DNA of 64,000 nt from Oscillospiraceae bacterium (GCA_017427265.1 JAFRTG010000033.1:1-64000), one strand, 5' to 3'. Shown: positions 31,994-42,329, numbered from the stretch's first letter. A program made the numbers and translations. The notes: generated from the sequence alone by a model not told the origin.

Positions 31994-34900
31994 TTACAAT
32001 GTGACCGGAACGGTCTTATTGAGCGTAACGGAATACAGATAACAGGCGGTGACCGGCTTTTCCTTCAGCAGATGCAGCGCTTCTGCATAGAGCCGGATCT
32101 GCTCTGTATACTGTTCGAGCAATGCTTCCGCATTCGGGACGCGGTCTGTTTTGTAGTCTACCAGCACGATGCCGTCTGCAGTTTCAAACACGAGATCCAT
32201 GATGCCGATGAGCATACCGTCTGTGCCGGCATAAGCGTCGCCGAGTGCTTTCAGCGGGCCGGCAAGCTCCAGATCGCTCAGCCGGACTGTGAATTTCTGT
32301 TCGCGCCAGACTTGCTTTGCCTGCCGGATCTGTGCATAGAGCTCCGATGTGAAGAAGCGGCCGATCGTGCTTTTCCGGACGGCCTGCGCCTGCCGGGCGG
32401 TCAGTCTGCCGAGCGTTTCAAGGCGGTCTGCCTCTGCGGAAACATCGGCCGCGGCCTTTTCAAAGTCTGCATACTGCATGAACGTATGCACGGCGGTACC
32501 GCGTTCCGCGCCGGAAAGACCGTGCTGCTCGCGGACGAACAGCGGTCTGCGCAGCGGTGCGGAGAAATCCTCCGCCTTTGCAAGCTCAGAAACGCCGTAT
32601 TTTGCGGTGAGCCCGGCCAGTCTGCTTTGATATTCCCATGTGCACTGCTGCTGCAGCGCCGCAAGAAGCTGCGGGTCAGCTGTGTCGCGGGTGCTGTCAT
32701 GTCCGGGATCGGCAGCCGCGCCCGGTTCCGCAGACGGCGCATCCAGAATGACCGCAGGCAGAAAGATCTGCTTGGGGTCGCTGCTGCATTCCACGCCGAG
32801 CGTGCGCCGCAGCTGCTCGCAGGCCGGATTGCGCACGGTTGTCATGAACAGCCATGCAGAGAAGCTGTTTGCAGTCCGGGTCAGACTGTCTGTCTGCCCG
32901 CCGAATGCGGTCTGCTCTGCGGCGATTGCCGTCAGATTCGCGCCGGTTTTATTGTTATATGGCAGCGGCAGAATCAGATATTCCCGTGCGCGTGTCAGTG
33001 CGACATAGAGCAGCCGGAGCTCCTCGCTGCGCGTTTCTCTGCGGTTCTGCTCATAGATCAGCACCCACGGCAGCGATTTGCCCGCGCTGTGTGTTTCCGG
33101 GTCATGCAGCTGGAAGCCGATGCCAGTTCCGCTGTGATGCTGATACAGCCTTTTGGCATCCTCAGAGGAGAAGCGGTGTGCGCTGTCCGCCAGAATGACA
33201 AACGGCGCTTCCAGTCCCTTGGAGCCGTGTACGGTCATCAGCCGCACGACATTTTCAGTGCCCGCGGGAATGCCGCCGCCCTTGAGGTCGCCGCCGCGCT
33301 CTGTGATTGCGTCGAGATAGCGCAGGAATGCGGAGAGCCCGCCGCCGCGGTTTTCCTCGAAGCTGTGCGCATAGGTAATCAGTGCACGCAGATTCGCTTT
33401 TTTCCGGGCGCCGCCCTCAGTCATCTGCATCAGACCGAGAAAATCGGTTTGCAGATAAATGCGGCGGATCAGCTGTTCCGGCGTGTCCATCGCCGAATAC
33501 AGCCGCATGGATTCCAGAAAATCAAGGAACGCGCAGATTTTCTGCATGAGCGGCGTATCGGCATCGGCCTCGCCGGATTCGGCGGCCTTCCGCATCGCGT
33601 TCATGGTGCGGAACAGATTGCCCTTGCGCTCGTTGAGGCGGATTTCGACAAGCTCGTCGAGCGTAAAGCCGATCATCGGGGAGAGCATGGCCGCTGCGAC
33701 CGGGATTTCGAGCAGGGGATTGTCTACTGCACGCAGAATATCCAGCAGCAGCATGATTTCCGGAGACTGCAGATAGCCGGTCTGCTCCAGCGAGCAGACC
33801 GGGATGCCTGCTGCGGTCAGCGCTGCTGCATAGTCTGCAAAGTGTGTCGAAGCACGCATGAGGATCAGAAAATCCTTCGGCTCGCACGGACGCAGTTCAC
33901 CGTCTGTGCCGCGGACAGGGGTTTTCATCGCAAGATGCTGCCGGATTCTTTCCGCGACAGCAGCCGCTTCATCCGGCGCTTCGAGATCGTTCTGCGGGAT
34001 CAGCAGGATTTCCGCCGGACGCCGCGCATCGGGATATTCCGCGCCGCGCACGAGCTTCTGCGTATCGTCGTAGCGGATCTCGCCGACCTGTTCGGTCATC
34101 AGCATACCGAACACATGGTTGACGACATCGACGACCTCCTGCGCGCTGCGGAAATTGCGGTTCAGGTGAATGCAGGTGTTTTCGGTCAGCTGCGGGGTGC
34201 GGTAGGGCGCGCCGGCGCGCATGGCGTGATAAAAGTTTTCGGGGTTTGCATTGCGGAAGCGGTAAATGCACTGCTTGCTGTCGCCGACAAGGAACAGATT
34301 GTCGCCGTATTTTGACGCATCTCCGCCGCGGGAGAGCATCCGGAAGATCAGATCCTGCTGGTTGTCCGAATCCTGAAATTCGTCGATCATGATGCAGGCG
34401 TACTGCTGCGAGAGCTGCTCTGCCAGCGGCGTTTTGACGATACTGCCGTCCGGCTTCCGCTCGGCGAGCAGTGAGAGCGTCATGGTCATCGCGTCCCCGA
34501 AGCCGAGCGCATTGCGTTCCCGCTTGCGTGCGCGCAGTTCCGCAGAAAATGCCCGGACAAGGCCGGAAAGCGTCCGCAGAATCTGTGCATGACGCGGCAG
34601 ATCCTCCGGCGCATACTGCAGCGGTATCGCCCATGTATCCCGCAGATGATCGAACAATTCCTTTCCGCGGGCACGGAGTGCCTTGATGCAGGCGACCTCC
34701 TGCTGGTGATCTTTTCGCGGCAGACTGCGCAGCGCACCGCCCTTGAATGCAGTCAGGAGCTTGCTGACCGCGGCAAAATCGCCGGACGGAACGGCATCGC
34801 GCACCCGTTCGATCTGCGTGATCTCGTCCTGCAGCGTGATGACGGTTTTCTCAGAGTCAATCTCTGCGGCATATTCCGCCGCCTTGCCGTAGAGCATGAG

Positions 34901-35563
34901 AATCTCCGCAAGGGATTCCGAAAGCGCCGCGCAGGCCTGCTGCCGGACGGTATCCGATTCGTATGCCGCCGCCGCATCCTCCAGCAGATATTCTCCGAAC
35001 GGCGTGTTGTCCGTCAGCTCATAGAGCGAGAGAATCAGCTGTTCGAGCGGCTTGTCGTCACCGGAGCAGAAGGCATCGAACAGCAGCTTCTGCTCGGCTT
35101 TCACGGTATCATCCTGTTCGGCGCGGCTGCTGAAATCCTCCAGCACCGCCGAGACCGCCGCCGCCCGCAGATCGGGCTCCTCGGTCTCATCCATCAGCCG
35201 GAAGCCCGCGGAGATATCCAATGCCGCGAACTGCTCGCGCATCAGCGCAAAGCAAAAGCTGTGAATTGTCGAGATGTGCGCACTTTGCAGCATGGTATAC
35301 TGCCGCCGCAGCCATTCGTTTTCCGGGTCCGAGAGGATGCGCTCGCTCAGCTTGCGGTTGAGGCGCGTCCGCACCTCGCCGGCGGCGTCATTTGTAAAGG
35401 TCACGACGACCATTTTTTCGGCGGGATAATCCCGGTCGGCCAGCAGCTCCGCGACACGCTCCGTCAGCACGGAGGTCTTGCCGCTGCCCGCTGCCGCACT
35501 GACGACGACGGATGCGCCGCGCGCGATGATCGCAGCCTCCTGTTCAGGTGTCCATCTGCTCAT
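31994..35563 (-). CDS. addA: ATP-dependent helicase/nuclease subunit A
   Basis: 1189 residues. UvrD-type helicase motifs: motif I VVSAAAGSGKTSVLTERV (about 20-37), motif II MIDEFQDSDNQQ (about 395), motif III GDSKQCIYRFRNA, motif V/VI LMTVHGSKGLEAPFVIL and LLYVALTRAREYL. The C-terminal RecB-type nuclease carries GIMDLVFETADGIVLVDYKTDRV (about 1130). With AddB it processes double-strand breaks to 3' tails at Chi-like sites for RecA. It overlaps addB by 20 bases, with GGAGGCGGAGG just before the ATG. Confidence 0.95.
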   Translation of the reverse strand: MSRWTPEQEAAIIARGASVVVSAAAGSGKTSVLTERVAELLADRDYPAEKMVVVTFTNDAAGEVRTRLNRKLSERILSDPENEWLRRQYTMLQSAHISTIHSFCFALMREQFAALDISAGFRLMDETEEPDLRAAAVSAVLEDFSSRAEQDDTVKAEQKLLFDAFCSGDDKPLEQLILSLYELTDNTPFGEYLLEDAAAAYESDTVRQQACAALSESLAEILMLYGKAAEYAAEIDSEKTVITLQDEITQIERVRDAVPSGDFAAVSKLLTAFKGGALRSLPRKDHQQEVACIKALRARGKELFDHLRDTWAIPLQYAPEDLPRHAQILRTLSGLVRAFSAELRARKRERNALGFGDAMTMTLSLLAERKPDGSIVKTPLAEQLSQQYACIMIDEFQDSDNQQDLIFRMLSRGGDASKYGDNLFLVGDSKQCIYRFRNANPENFYHAMRAGAPYRTPQLTENTCIHLNRNFRSAQEVVDVVNHVFGMLMTEQVGEIRYDDTQKLVRGAEYPDARRPAEILLIPQNDLEAPDEAAAVAERIRQHLAMKTPVRGTDGELRPCEPKDFLILMRASTHFADYAAALTAAGIPVCSLEQTGYLQSPEIMLLLDILRAVDNPLLEIPVAAAMLSPMIGFTLDELVEIRLNERKGNLFRTMNAMRKAAESGEADADTPLMQKICAFLDFLESMRLYSAMDTPEQLIRRIYLQTDFLGLMQMTEGGARKKANLRALITYAHSFEENRGGGLSAFLRYLDAITERGGDLKGGGIPAGTENVVRLMTVHGSKGLEAPFVILADSAHRFSSEDAKRLYQHHSGTGIGFQLHDPETHSAGKSLPWVLIYEQNRRETRSEELRLLYVALTRAREYLILPLPYNNKTGANLTAIAAEQTAFGGQTDSLTRTANSFSAWLFMTTVRNPACEQLRRTLGVECSSDPKQIFLPAVILDAPSAEPGAAADPGHDSTRDTADPQLLAALQQQCTWEYQSRLAGLTAKYGVSELAKAEDFSAPLRRPLFVREQHGLSGAERGTAVHTFMQYADFEKAAADVSAEADRLETLGRLTARQAQAVRKSTIGRFFTSELYAQIRQAKQVWREQKFTVRLSDLELAGPLKALGDAYAGTDGMLIGIMDLVFETADGIVLVDYKTDRVPNAEALLEQYTEQIRLYAEALHLLKEKPVTACYLYSVTLNKTVPVTL

Positions 35564-38500
35564 TCGCCTCCGCCTCCTCTCCGTTCATAACTGCGAGCAT
35601 GGCCGATTCAGCCTGCTTTTTCGGGATTGCCTTGCGCATCCGTTCGGTATCGGCATCGGTAACGCCGCAGATGCTCCGGTAGCCGCAGTAGGCGCAGGCA
35701 TCGGCGTAGTATTCGCTGCTGCCGCCGCGCATGGGATGCGGCGCGACATTGCCCTCTGCATACTGCATGGCGCAGTCCCGCACGACGTCCTCCACATACT
35801 GCCGCAGCCGCTGCAGCTGCTCGCCGGTAAAGACCTGTGATTCCTTGGTCAGCTTCGGCGCGCCGGTTCCGTCGTCCTCGTCGGCCGCCTTGACGGGGAT
35901 ATACACACCCGCAAGATTCTCTTCCATTTTAGTCAGAATGCCGCGGTCGAGCAGCACAGTACCGCTCATGCGGAAATAATTGCTGAAATATTCTGCGACC
36001 GGCTTCAGATCGGCACGGTCCTGTACGCCCGGTGTTCCGGAGGGCATATAGAGCACACCGGCGGGCTGTGCATCCGGATATTCCTGCGGATCGTCCAGCA
36101 GCGCGAACAAATACAGCAGCATCTGCAGATTCAGGCCGTAATAAATATCTCCGAGGAAAAACTTCTTTTTGCCTGTTTTATAATCCACGATGCGCAGATA
36201 GCGGCGGCCGTCCTGCTCCGTGATGTCCACGCGGTCGATTTTGCCGTTCAGGCAGAGCACGGTGCCGTCCGGCAGTTCGAGACGGAACGGCGCAGTGCCG
36301 CTCTCGTCCTGCACGGTGCCGATAACCAGCTCGCAGGCATCCGGAACAAACTGCGACTGCCGCATTTCCTCCTGTGTATGGAGCAGCAGTGCAACAATCC
36401 GGCGAGTCATCCGGTCGTACTGCTGCATGACGCGGCTGGATTTGCCCTCTCTGCCGCCGAGCTGTTCCGAGAGAAAATCCGCAGCGCAGCGTATCGCATG
36501 GTTCTGTAAATCCTGCGCAGTCATGGCGAGAAAATCGTCGCGTTCCGGATGCTCCTTGAACAGCCGCTCCATGCAGTAATGCACCAGATTGCCGGCGGAA
36601 AGCGGGTTCAGATTGTTCTTCTGCCGCTGATAGAGCTTCAGGCCGTTTGCGCAGAAGCCCATGAACGGGCACTTGATCGTATTCTCGATTTGTGTGGCGG
36701 AGGCGCGGAGCTCTTTTCCGGTCAGCTTCTGCATCAGTCTGCGGTCGCGGACGCGCAGCCGGTCCGGATCGGATGTCCGCCGCAGCCGTTCGAGTCTTGC
36801 GGCCTCGTCAGGCATTTCGGCAAGCAGCGTGCGGACAGTTTCGCGTTCGGCGGGCGATATGCGGTAATCCTGCACAAAGCTGTAGTATGCAGCCGCCTTT
36901 GTGGAAACATAAAATGCAGCGCCCATCTCGTCTGCCCGCTGAAAATACGGCGGAATCTGTACGGCCGGGAGCAGCTTGCGCACCTCCTCCAGCAGCGCGG
37001 AGGGGACCTTCCGGCTTCCGTTTTCGGCGGCAGTCGGATAGCAGAGCCAGAGCCTTTCCGAAGCTGCGGAGAGTGTTTTATAGACAATCAGCCGCTCATC
37101 AGCGCAGAGGTCGCGCACGGAACGGGAGAGCTCAACGTCATGGGTTTTCAGCAAAGCGCGCTCTTGCTCGGAGAAGAAGCCGCCGGCCTGAATATCTGCC
37201 GGGAATTCGCCCTCTGTGACGCCGAGCACAAATACGACCTTCGGCGCATCGTAGCGCGCAGCCGCGGCGCTCTGCACAGTCACGGCATCGAGCGTCTGCG
37301 GTGGAACCGGAATCTGATTGTTCCGCAGAACGGCCGTCAGCAGCTCCGAAAGCTGCTGCGGTGTGACCGGCGTATCCGCCAGTGCATCGTGCATCGCGTC
37401 CAGCAGCTCCGTAAAGCGGTTCCAGAGCCGGCGCAGTGCGCGTCCGCCTTCGACATTGCCGTCCTGATACATATGCGCGGCCAGACCGCCGACACGGTTC
37501 GGAATCTCCATTTCGTCCATGCAGCGGTAGAGCGCCTCGCAGAGCACGGCGCCGGATGCCGGTTCACCGTCTTTGTTCTTCGCGGCGCGGCGCATTTTCA
37601 GGATCGGCGGAATCAGCTTTTGCCGCGCAGTTTCGCAGCGGCCGTCGCGGTCGTCCTCCGGCCGGAATGGCTTTTCCCACTGGAATCCTTCGATATCCCA
37701 TGTATATGCGTAGTTTTCAAGATCAGCAGCCTCCGCCGGATGCAGCGGGCTGAGCTGTGTTTTCAGCAGCAGCAAAATCTGATCTGTCGTGGTGCGGTGC
37801 ATAAGACCGAGCAGCGCCTCCGGCAGCTTCATGACGGCTGTATGCAGAACGCTGCGCCGCAGATCCATGAAATACGGGATCTGATAGCGCTGAAATGCGG
37901 CCTCCAGCAGCGAACCGTAGGCGGAAAGATCGTGCATGACGACCATGATATCCGCGCAGCGCACCTCGCCGCGCATCAGCAGCTGACGGATCTGTGCTGC
38001 CGTGTATTCGGCTTCGAGTGTCTGGTCGCCGGCCTCGCAGATTGTGACGGCCGGGGCGCCCCCGAAGGCCGGTGCCTCCGTATCGAACAGATAACGGCTG
38101 AGATGCGCAAGCGATGCGTCCTTGAAGCGGTACTGCGTTTCCAGCAGCCGGATATCCGCAGCGGTGTTCTGTTCGGCGGCAAGTCTGCGGAGTCTGCGTG
38201 CCGTTTCGTTGACGGCGTCGAAGCGGGTATAATCCGGCGCGTCGATGCAGTCTGTGCGCAAAGCGATCCAGACCTCTGCTGCGTCGCGCAGCATGATTTC
38301 GAGCATCCGGTACTGGTCGCCGGTAAACGATTCAAATTCATCCAGAAAGATATGCATTCCGCGCAGACAGGCAGTGCCGTCCGCGGCGGCTGCGGCTGCG
38401 GTCAGGTCGCTGAGTACATCGCGCAGGCCGAGCGCTTCCAGCTCGGAAAGATAATCTGCGTAAATGCGTGCAATATCAAATAGCTTCTCTGAGAGCACGC

Positions 38501-38948
38501 CGTTCTGCGCCGCGGTATCGGCAGCGGTCTGCATCAGCTGTTCCGGCGTATGGCCGGACTGAATCAGTTCGGTCAGCTGCGCCTGCATTTCCGGGAGAAA
38601 GGCGGGCTTTTCGGCCTGTCTGCCGTAGAAGCGCAGAGCCTTTGCTTTGGAGAGCTTTCGCAGAAGCCGGTGCAGAATGACCGTTTTTGCGACGTCATCG
38701 GCGGCGTCACGCGGCGCAGCGGCAATCTCACTGAGGATTTCTGCGGTCAGACTGCGGAAGCTGCCTGTCCGGATGCGGTTGAAATCAGCGGCGCCCATCC
38801 GGTCATAGAGCCGCTTGTCATATGTATAGGAAAACGGTTCCGGAACGAGTGTCAGCACATCTGCGCCGGATGCAGCGGCAGCGCGAATCTCCGCAATCAG
38901 CGCTTCGGATTTTCCGCAGCCCGCACCGCCTGTAATCATATGCAGCAT
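35544..38948 (-). CDS. addB: ATP-dependent helicase/nuclease subunit B
   Basis: 1134 residues. N-terminal Walker A MITGGAGCGKSEALIAEI (residues 4-21) and the nuclease motif GKIDRVDITEQDG ... LRIVDYKTGKKKF near residue 925. The four cysteines of the AddB iron-sulfur staple are visible as CPFMGF (about 765) and the C-terminal YCGYRSIC with CAYC. The frame extends ten codons upstream, but ATG 38948 has GGGGGG five bases before it. It heads the addB-addA-sir2 set and is divergent from the sigma-factor gene. Confidence 0.93.
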   Translation of the reverse strand: MLHMITGGAGCGKSEALIAEIRAAAASGADVLTLVPEPFSYTYDKRLYDRMGAADFNRIRTGSFRSLTAEILSEIAAAPRDAADDVAKTVILHRLLRKLSKAKALRFYGRQAEKPAFLPEMQAQLTELIQSGHTPEQLMQTAADTAAQNGVLSEKLFDIARIYADYLSELEALGLRDVLSDLTAAAAAADGTACLRGMHIFLDEFESFTGDQYRMLEIMLRDAAEVWIALRTDCIDAPDYTRFDAVNETARRLRRLAAEQNTAADIRLLETQYRFKDASLAHLSRYLFDTEAPAFGGAPAVTICEAGDQTLEAEYTAAQIRQLLMRGEVRCADIMVVMHDLSAYGSLLEAAFQRYQIPYFMDLRRSVLHTAVMKLPEALLGLMHRTTTDQILLLLKTQLSPLHPAEAADLENYAYTWDIEGFQWEKPFRPEDDRDGRCETARQKLIPPILKMRRAAKNKDGEPASGAVLCEALYRCMDEMEIPNRVGGLAAHMYQDGNVEGGRALRRLWNRFTELLDAMHDALADTPVTPQQLSELLTAVLRNNQIPVPPQTLDAVTVQSAAAARYDAPKVVFVLGVTEGEFPADIQAGGFFSEQERALLKTHDVELSRSVRDLCADERLIVYKTLSAASERLWLCYPTAAENGSRKVPSALLEEVRKLLPAVQIPPYFQRADEMGAAFYVSTKAAAYYSFVQDYRISPAERETVRTLLAEMPDEAARLERLRRTSDPDRLRVRDRRLMQKLTGKELRASATQIENTIKCPFMGFCANGLKLYQRQKNNLNPLSAGNLVHYCMERLFKEHPERDDFLAMTAQDLQNHAIRCAADFLSEQLGGREGKSSRVMQQYDRMTRRIVALLLHTQEEMRQSQFVPDACELVIGTVQDESGTAPFRLELPDGTVLCLNGKIDRVDITEQDGRRYLRIVDYKTGKKKFFLGDIYYGLNLQMLLYLFALLDDPQEYPDAQPAGVLYMPSGTPGVQDRADLKPVAEYFSNYFRMSGTVLLDRGILTKMEENLAGVYIPVKAADEDDGTGAPKLTKESQVFTGEQLQRLRQYVEDVVRDCAMQYAEGNVAPHPMRGGSSEYYADACAYCGYRSICGVTDADTERMRKAIPKKQAESAMLAVMNGEEAEANEQMDT

Positions 38949-38985
38949 AGAAGCCCCCCTTTTTGGAATCATATACATTTATTAT

Positions 38986-39014
38986 ATTATATCACGCAGA
39001 GCACGAAAAAGCAA
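38986..39014 (-). promoter_or_regulatory. sigma-A promoter of addBA
   Basis: On the minus strand TTGCTT (39009-39014) and TATAAT (38986-38991), spacing 17. Confidence 0.6.
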
Positions 39015-39030
39015 CCGTTTCCGCAGGGTA

Positions 39031-39059
39031 TTGCATTCCGGCAGAAGATGTGGTATAAT
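39031..39059 (+). promoter_or_regulatory. sigma-A promoter of the ECF sigma operon
   Basis: TTGCAT (39031-39036) and TATAAT (39054-39059), spacing 17, followed by a run of eight Ts. Confidence 0.6.
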
Positions 39060-39148
39060 TTTTTTTCGGAGAATGTAATCATGGGCAGATGAACCCTGTC
39101 TGTCTTAGTGAAGCGCTTCAAAACAGAAACCGGAGGGAGGGATCGCAC

Positions 39149-39703
39149 ATGGACGATCAGAATCTGATCGCGCTTTATTTTGCGCGGGATGAGAAGGCTT
39201 CAGCAGAAACCTACCGGCGGTTCGGAGGATACTGTTTCAAGATCGCACACAATATTCTCGGAAACCGTGAGGATGCTGAAGAATGCGTCAACGATGTGCT
39301 GATTCGGCTCTGGAACCGTATTCCGCCGTCAAAACCCGATAATCTTTACGGATTCATAGCGACTGTGACACGCAATCTTGCGCGGAACCGCCGGGAATCC
39401 GAACGGGCGCTCAAGCGCGGCGGCGGAGAAACGACGCTCGTTCTTGATGAGCTGCGCGACTGCACGGGCCCTGACACCGTGGAGCAGCAAATCGACCGGA
39501 ATGAGCTTGCAGAGACTCTCGACGGTTTTCTCGGCACACTGAAGCCGGATCACCGAAAGATTTTTCTGCAGCGGTACTGGTATTTCTGTCCCGTGGATGA
39601 GATCGCAGAGAATCTCGGTCTTACACGGTCAAAGGTGACGGTCACGCTGATGCGGACCAGAAAAAAACTTCGGAATTATCTGGAAGAGGAGGGATTCTTA
39701 TGA
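39149..39703 (+). CDS. ECF-type RNA polymerase sigma factor
   Basis: 184 residues. Region 2: YRRFGGYCFKIAHNILGNREDAEECVNDVLIRLWNRIP, continuing with YGFIATVTRNLARNRRES; region 4: LDGFLGTLKPDHRKIFLQRYWYFCPVDEIAENLGLTRSKVTVTLMRTRKKLRNYLEEE. This is a complete two-domain ECF sigma factor that would direct polymerase to an alternative promoter. ATG 39149 is chosen because GGAGGGAGGG ends seven bases upstream. The stop overlaps the next start by four bases; that gene encodes a membrane protein with a cytoplasmic N-terminus, the usual place for an anti-sigma factor. Confidence 0.9.
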   Translation: MDDQNLIALYFARDEKASAETYRRFGGYCFKIAHNILGNREDAEECVNDVLIRLWNRIPPSKPDNLYGFIATVTRNLARNRRESERALKRGGGETTLVLDELRDCTGPDTVEQQIDRNELAETLDGFLGTLKPDHRKIFLQRYWYFCPVDEIAENLGLTRSKVTVTLMRTRKKLRNYLEEEGFL

Positions 39704-42309
39704 GACCGGACGATCTGCTGGATGCAATGGAAAAAATATCACAGGATTATATTGCTGAAGCGAAGCCGTTTTCCGATGATGCAGCGGAATCCCAAACCGA
39801 AAAGCGCTTCTCCGCAGAGGGTCATGCATCGCAGGAGATTGTGATGCACGGCAGAAAATCTGCGGACAGCAGAAATGGAAAGGGCAGCTTCATGAAAAAG
39901 CATTCTTTGATACAGCGTATGACAGCAGGTGCTGCGGCAGTTGCAGCATGTGCAGTTTGTGTAGGCGGCGGCTGGTACGTACTGAACCAGCTTGAGCAGC
40001 AAAAGGCCGAGGAGAATTCCTCTGAAATCGTCTCTGAAATTGTGGAGGACAGCGAAACCGAACCGCAGATCGCAGCGACAAACTTCCTCGGCGGACAGGG
40101 TGAGATCCGCGTACTGAACAACTACTCGGACAACTTCAGAAAGATGATCCTCTGTGACGATACCCGCTGGTATTTCCAGAACGGTACCAAATATGCGGAC
40201 CGCAGTGATGCTGAGGTCAGCGAATATTATCCGGTCTCCGCTGAAGCGGGTGCGATCGCGGAAAACCTGCTTCACGACGGCAGCAGATTCTATGTTGCAG
40301 ACGGCATGCAGATTTATCAGCTTGAGCAGGACGGCAGCCGTTCTGAGACACCGTTCTTCACTATGGACACCGCTCTGCTTCCGGAGCAGCTGACAGAGGA
40401 TAAACTGTGTTTCAGCAGAATCCTGAAGCTCGATGATAACACGTTTATCATTTCAGTGCAGCGGGGAGAAGAGCAGAATACGCCTGTTCGGGCTTATGCG
40501 CAGTGGATGTATTACAGAACGGTCTACAGCTATATTTACTATGCGGACAGCGGAAAAACAGATCCGATAGATGAGAGCAACGGCCGCAAGTTCCTGCCCT
40601 GCGGTGACGGCAGCTTCCTGGCAATCCATACGGCGACGAACGCAGACGGCACGACTAGCGATGACAGCATCATCCGCATCTGGCCGGACGGCTCACATGA
40701 GCAGGAAGAGTGTACGCATTTTGACGGCCCGCGGAACAGTGTCTTAGACTGGGAACTGAATGGTGAAACGCTGTATATTTGCCTGCAGTATGACAAGGGC
40801 GAATACGATATGCAGACTGATCTCAGTGCACTGGATCTGCAAAGCAAGGATCTCCGCATCCTACAGAGCAATGTCGTAAATGAGCAGGAGAACATGCAGT
40901 CATGCTTCTGTGTCGGTGATGAAATGTTCGTTCTGAAGCAAAGCTATCTTGCCCTTACCGAAGAAGAGAAAGAAACTGCCCGCTGCGGTATTTATCGCGC
41001 GGATGCTGATCTGAACCTGCAGGATCCGGTGTTTATGCTGGATCCGGAGGCGCAGTATCCGGAAGATGTCCGCAAACGACTCGAGCATTCTTACAGTATG
41101 ATATCAATCGGGAACATTTCAGCGGACGACCACTATTTCATGATGCAGATCGGCGGCAATCAGTTCGCACTCTTAGACCGCGAAACCGGTAATGTGCAGT
41201 ATTTCCTGGTGCGTTCCGTTCCGGAAGAGAACGTGACGGAAGCTGCATCGCTGAGTGTCGATGAAAGCCGCTATACAGTGCTTGATCCCGGCTTTACCGG
41301 CACAAACTTCCTCGGCGGAACCGGTTCGCTGCATATTCCGAAAAACGGCAGTGAATTGTATTGGTTTGACGATGACAATTACTATCTCGGCAGCAGCTAT
41401 TTCCCGCGCAGCGGCAATCAGGAAGAAAATCTGATTCCGACATACGTGGAGGAACCGATCAACGCGAAGGAGCAGTATGTTGTCGGCCGGATCATGAATG
41501 ACGGCGAGCGTCTTTACGTGCAGCAGAACGGCGCGATCAATCTGATCGACAGCAGCGGTGAGCTGACCCCGATCTTCCAGCTTGAGGATGTCGGCCTGAA
41601 CAGAAACCGGAGGGTTTCGAGTGTGTTCCATATCGGCGATGCATACTGCTTCTGCGGCAGTGAGACTGTGAAGGAGGATCCGAATCCGGATCACTGGGAT
41701 ATCTATTCATTCTATGTCTGGACAGACCGTGACGGCAAATACCTCGGCGGTCAGACGAATATGCCGTATATCGGACAGTTCTTCGGCAGCTATTCGGGCG
41801 ATACATGCACAAGTGTCTATTATTTCTCGTATGAAAGCGGAACCAATTTGTGGCTGACGCCTCCGGATTCCGGTGACGAATCCGAAATGAAAATTTCGCT
41901 CCCGAATCTGGAATTTACCTGGAGTTGCCGGTGCTATGATGATAAGGTCTATTATAGCGATAAAGACGGAAATTACGTTTGCTATGATCCGGTGAGCAGT
42001 GAAGAAAAAGTTCTGATGGATGCGGCAACGCTCAAACAGAAGGGCATTGATATTGATCTCGGAGGCGGCCTCAGCGAAGACAAATATTTTTACTGCATGT
42101 CAGTGGAGAAGTTCGACGGCGGAAGAAAGATGGCCTGCATCAACCGGATTGATTTTGAAACCGGTTCAACCGAGCGGCTCCTGACGATAGATGCGGCTGC
42201 AGTCCTTGACAATATGATCGGAATGGATCACGGAAAGATCATCATTGATCTGATTGACTGCAGGGGAATTTTTGATCCGCAGACAAGGGAATTGTTCCGG
42301 CTGGATTAA
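39700..42309 (+). CDS. membrane-anchored sigma partner (putative anti-sigma) with duplicated extracytoplasmic domain
   Basis: 869 residues. Residues 1-70 are hydrophilic and cytoplasmic, 73-97 form a single membrane helix (MTAGAAAVAACAVCVGGGWY), and the remaining 770 residues lie outside. The extracytoplasmic part is all-beta in appearance, with many W/Y/F-G and DG turns, and begins twice with the same signature: TNFLGGQGEIRVLNN at about 127 and TNFLGGTGSLHIPKN at about 534, marking an internal duplication. It may form one or two propellers. The ATGA overlap with the ECF sigma gene and the topology fit an anti-sigma sensor; a zinc-binding anti-sigma motif is not visible, so this role is inferred. 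Confidence 0.65.
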   Translation: MRPDDLLDAMEKISQDYIAEAKPFSDDAAESQTEKRFSAEGHASQEIVMHGRKSADSRNGKGSFMKKHSLIQRMTAGAAAVAACAVCVGGGWYVLNQLEQQKAEENSSEIVSEIVEDSETEPQIAATNFLGGQGEIRVLNNYSDNFRKMILCDDTRWYFQNGTKYADRSDAEVSEYYPVSAEAGAIAENLLHDGSRFYVADGMQIYQLEQDGSRSETPFFTMDTALLPEQLTEDKLCFSRILKLDDNTFIISVQRGEEQNTPVRAYAQWMYYRTVYSYIYYADSGKTDPIDESNGRKFLPCGDGSFLAIHTATNADGTTSDDSIIRIWPDGSHEQEECTHFDGPRNSVLDWELNGETLYICLQYDKGEYDMQTDLSALDLQSKDLRILQSNVVNEQENMQSCFCVGDEMFVLKQSYLALTEEEKETARCGIYRADADLNLQDPVFMLDPEAQYPEDVRKRLEHSYSMISIGNISADDHYFMMQIGGNQFALLDRETGNVQYFLVRSVPEENVTEAASLSVDESRYTVLDPGFTGTNFLGGTGSLHIPKNGSELYWFDDDNYYLGSSYFPRSGNQEENLIPTYVEEPINAKEQYVVGRIMNDGERLYVQQNGAINLIDSSGELTPIFQLEDVGLNRNRRVSSVFHIGDAYCFCGSETVKEDPNPDHWDIYSFYVWTDRDGKYLGGQTNMPYIGQFFGSYSGDTCTSVYYFSYESGTNLWLTPPDSGDESEMKISLPNLEFTWSCRCYDDKVYYSDKDGNYVCYDPVSSEEKVLMDAATLKQKGIDIDLGGGLSEDKYFYCMSVEKFDGGRKMACINRIDFETGSTERLLTIDAAAVLDNMIGMDHGKIIIDLIDCRGIFDPQTRELFRLD

Positions 42310-42329
42310 GTTTTCCGATATGATACCGA

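Noticed and set aside
32072-34315. Open frame of 747 codons on the plus strand opposite addA
   Set aside because: It is antisense to the conserved helicase motifs and has no start context; it is a shadow of addA.
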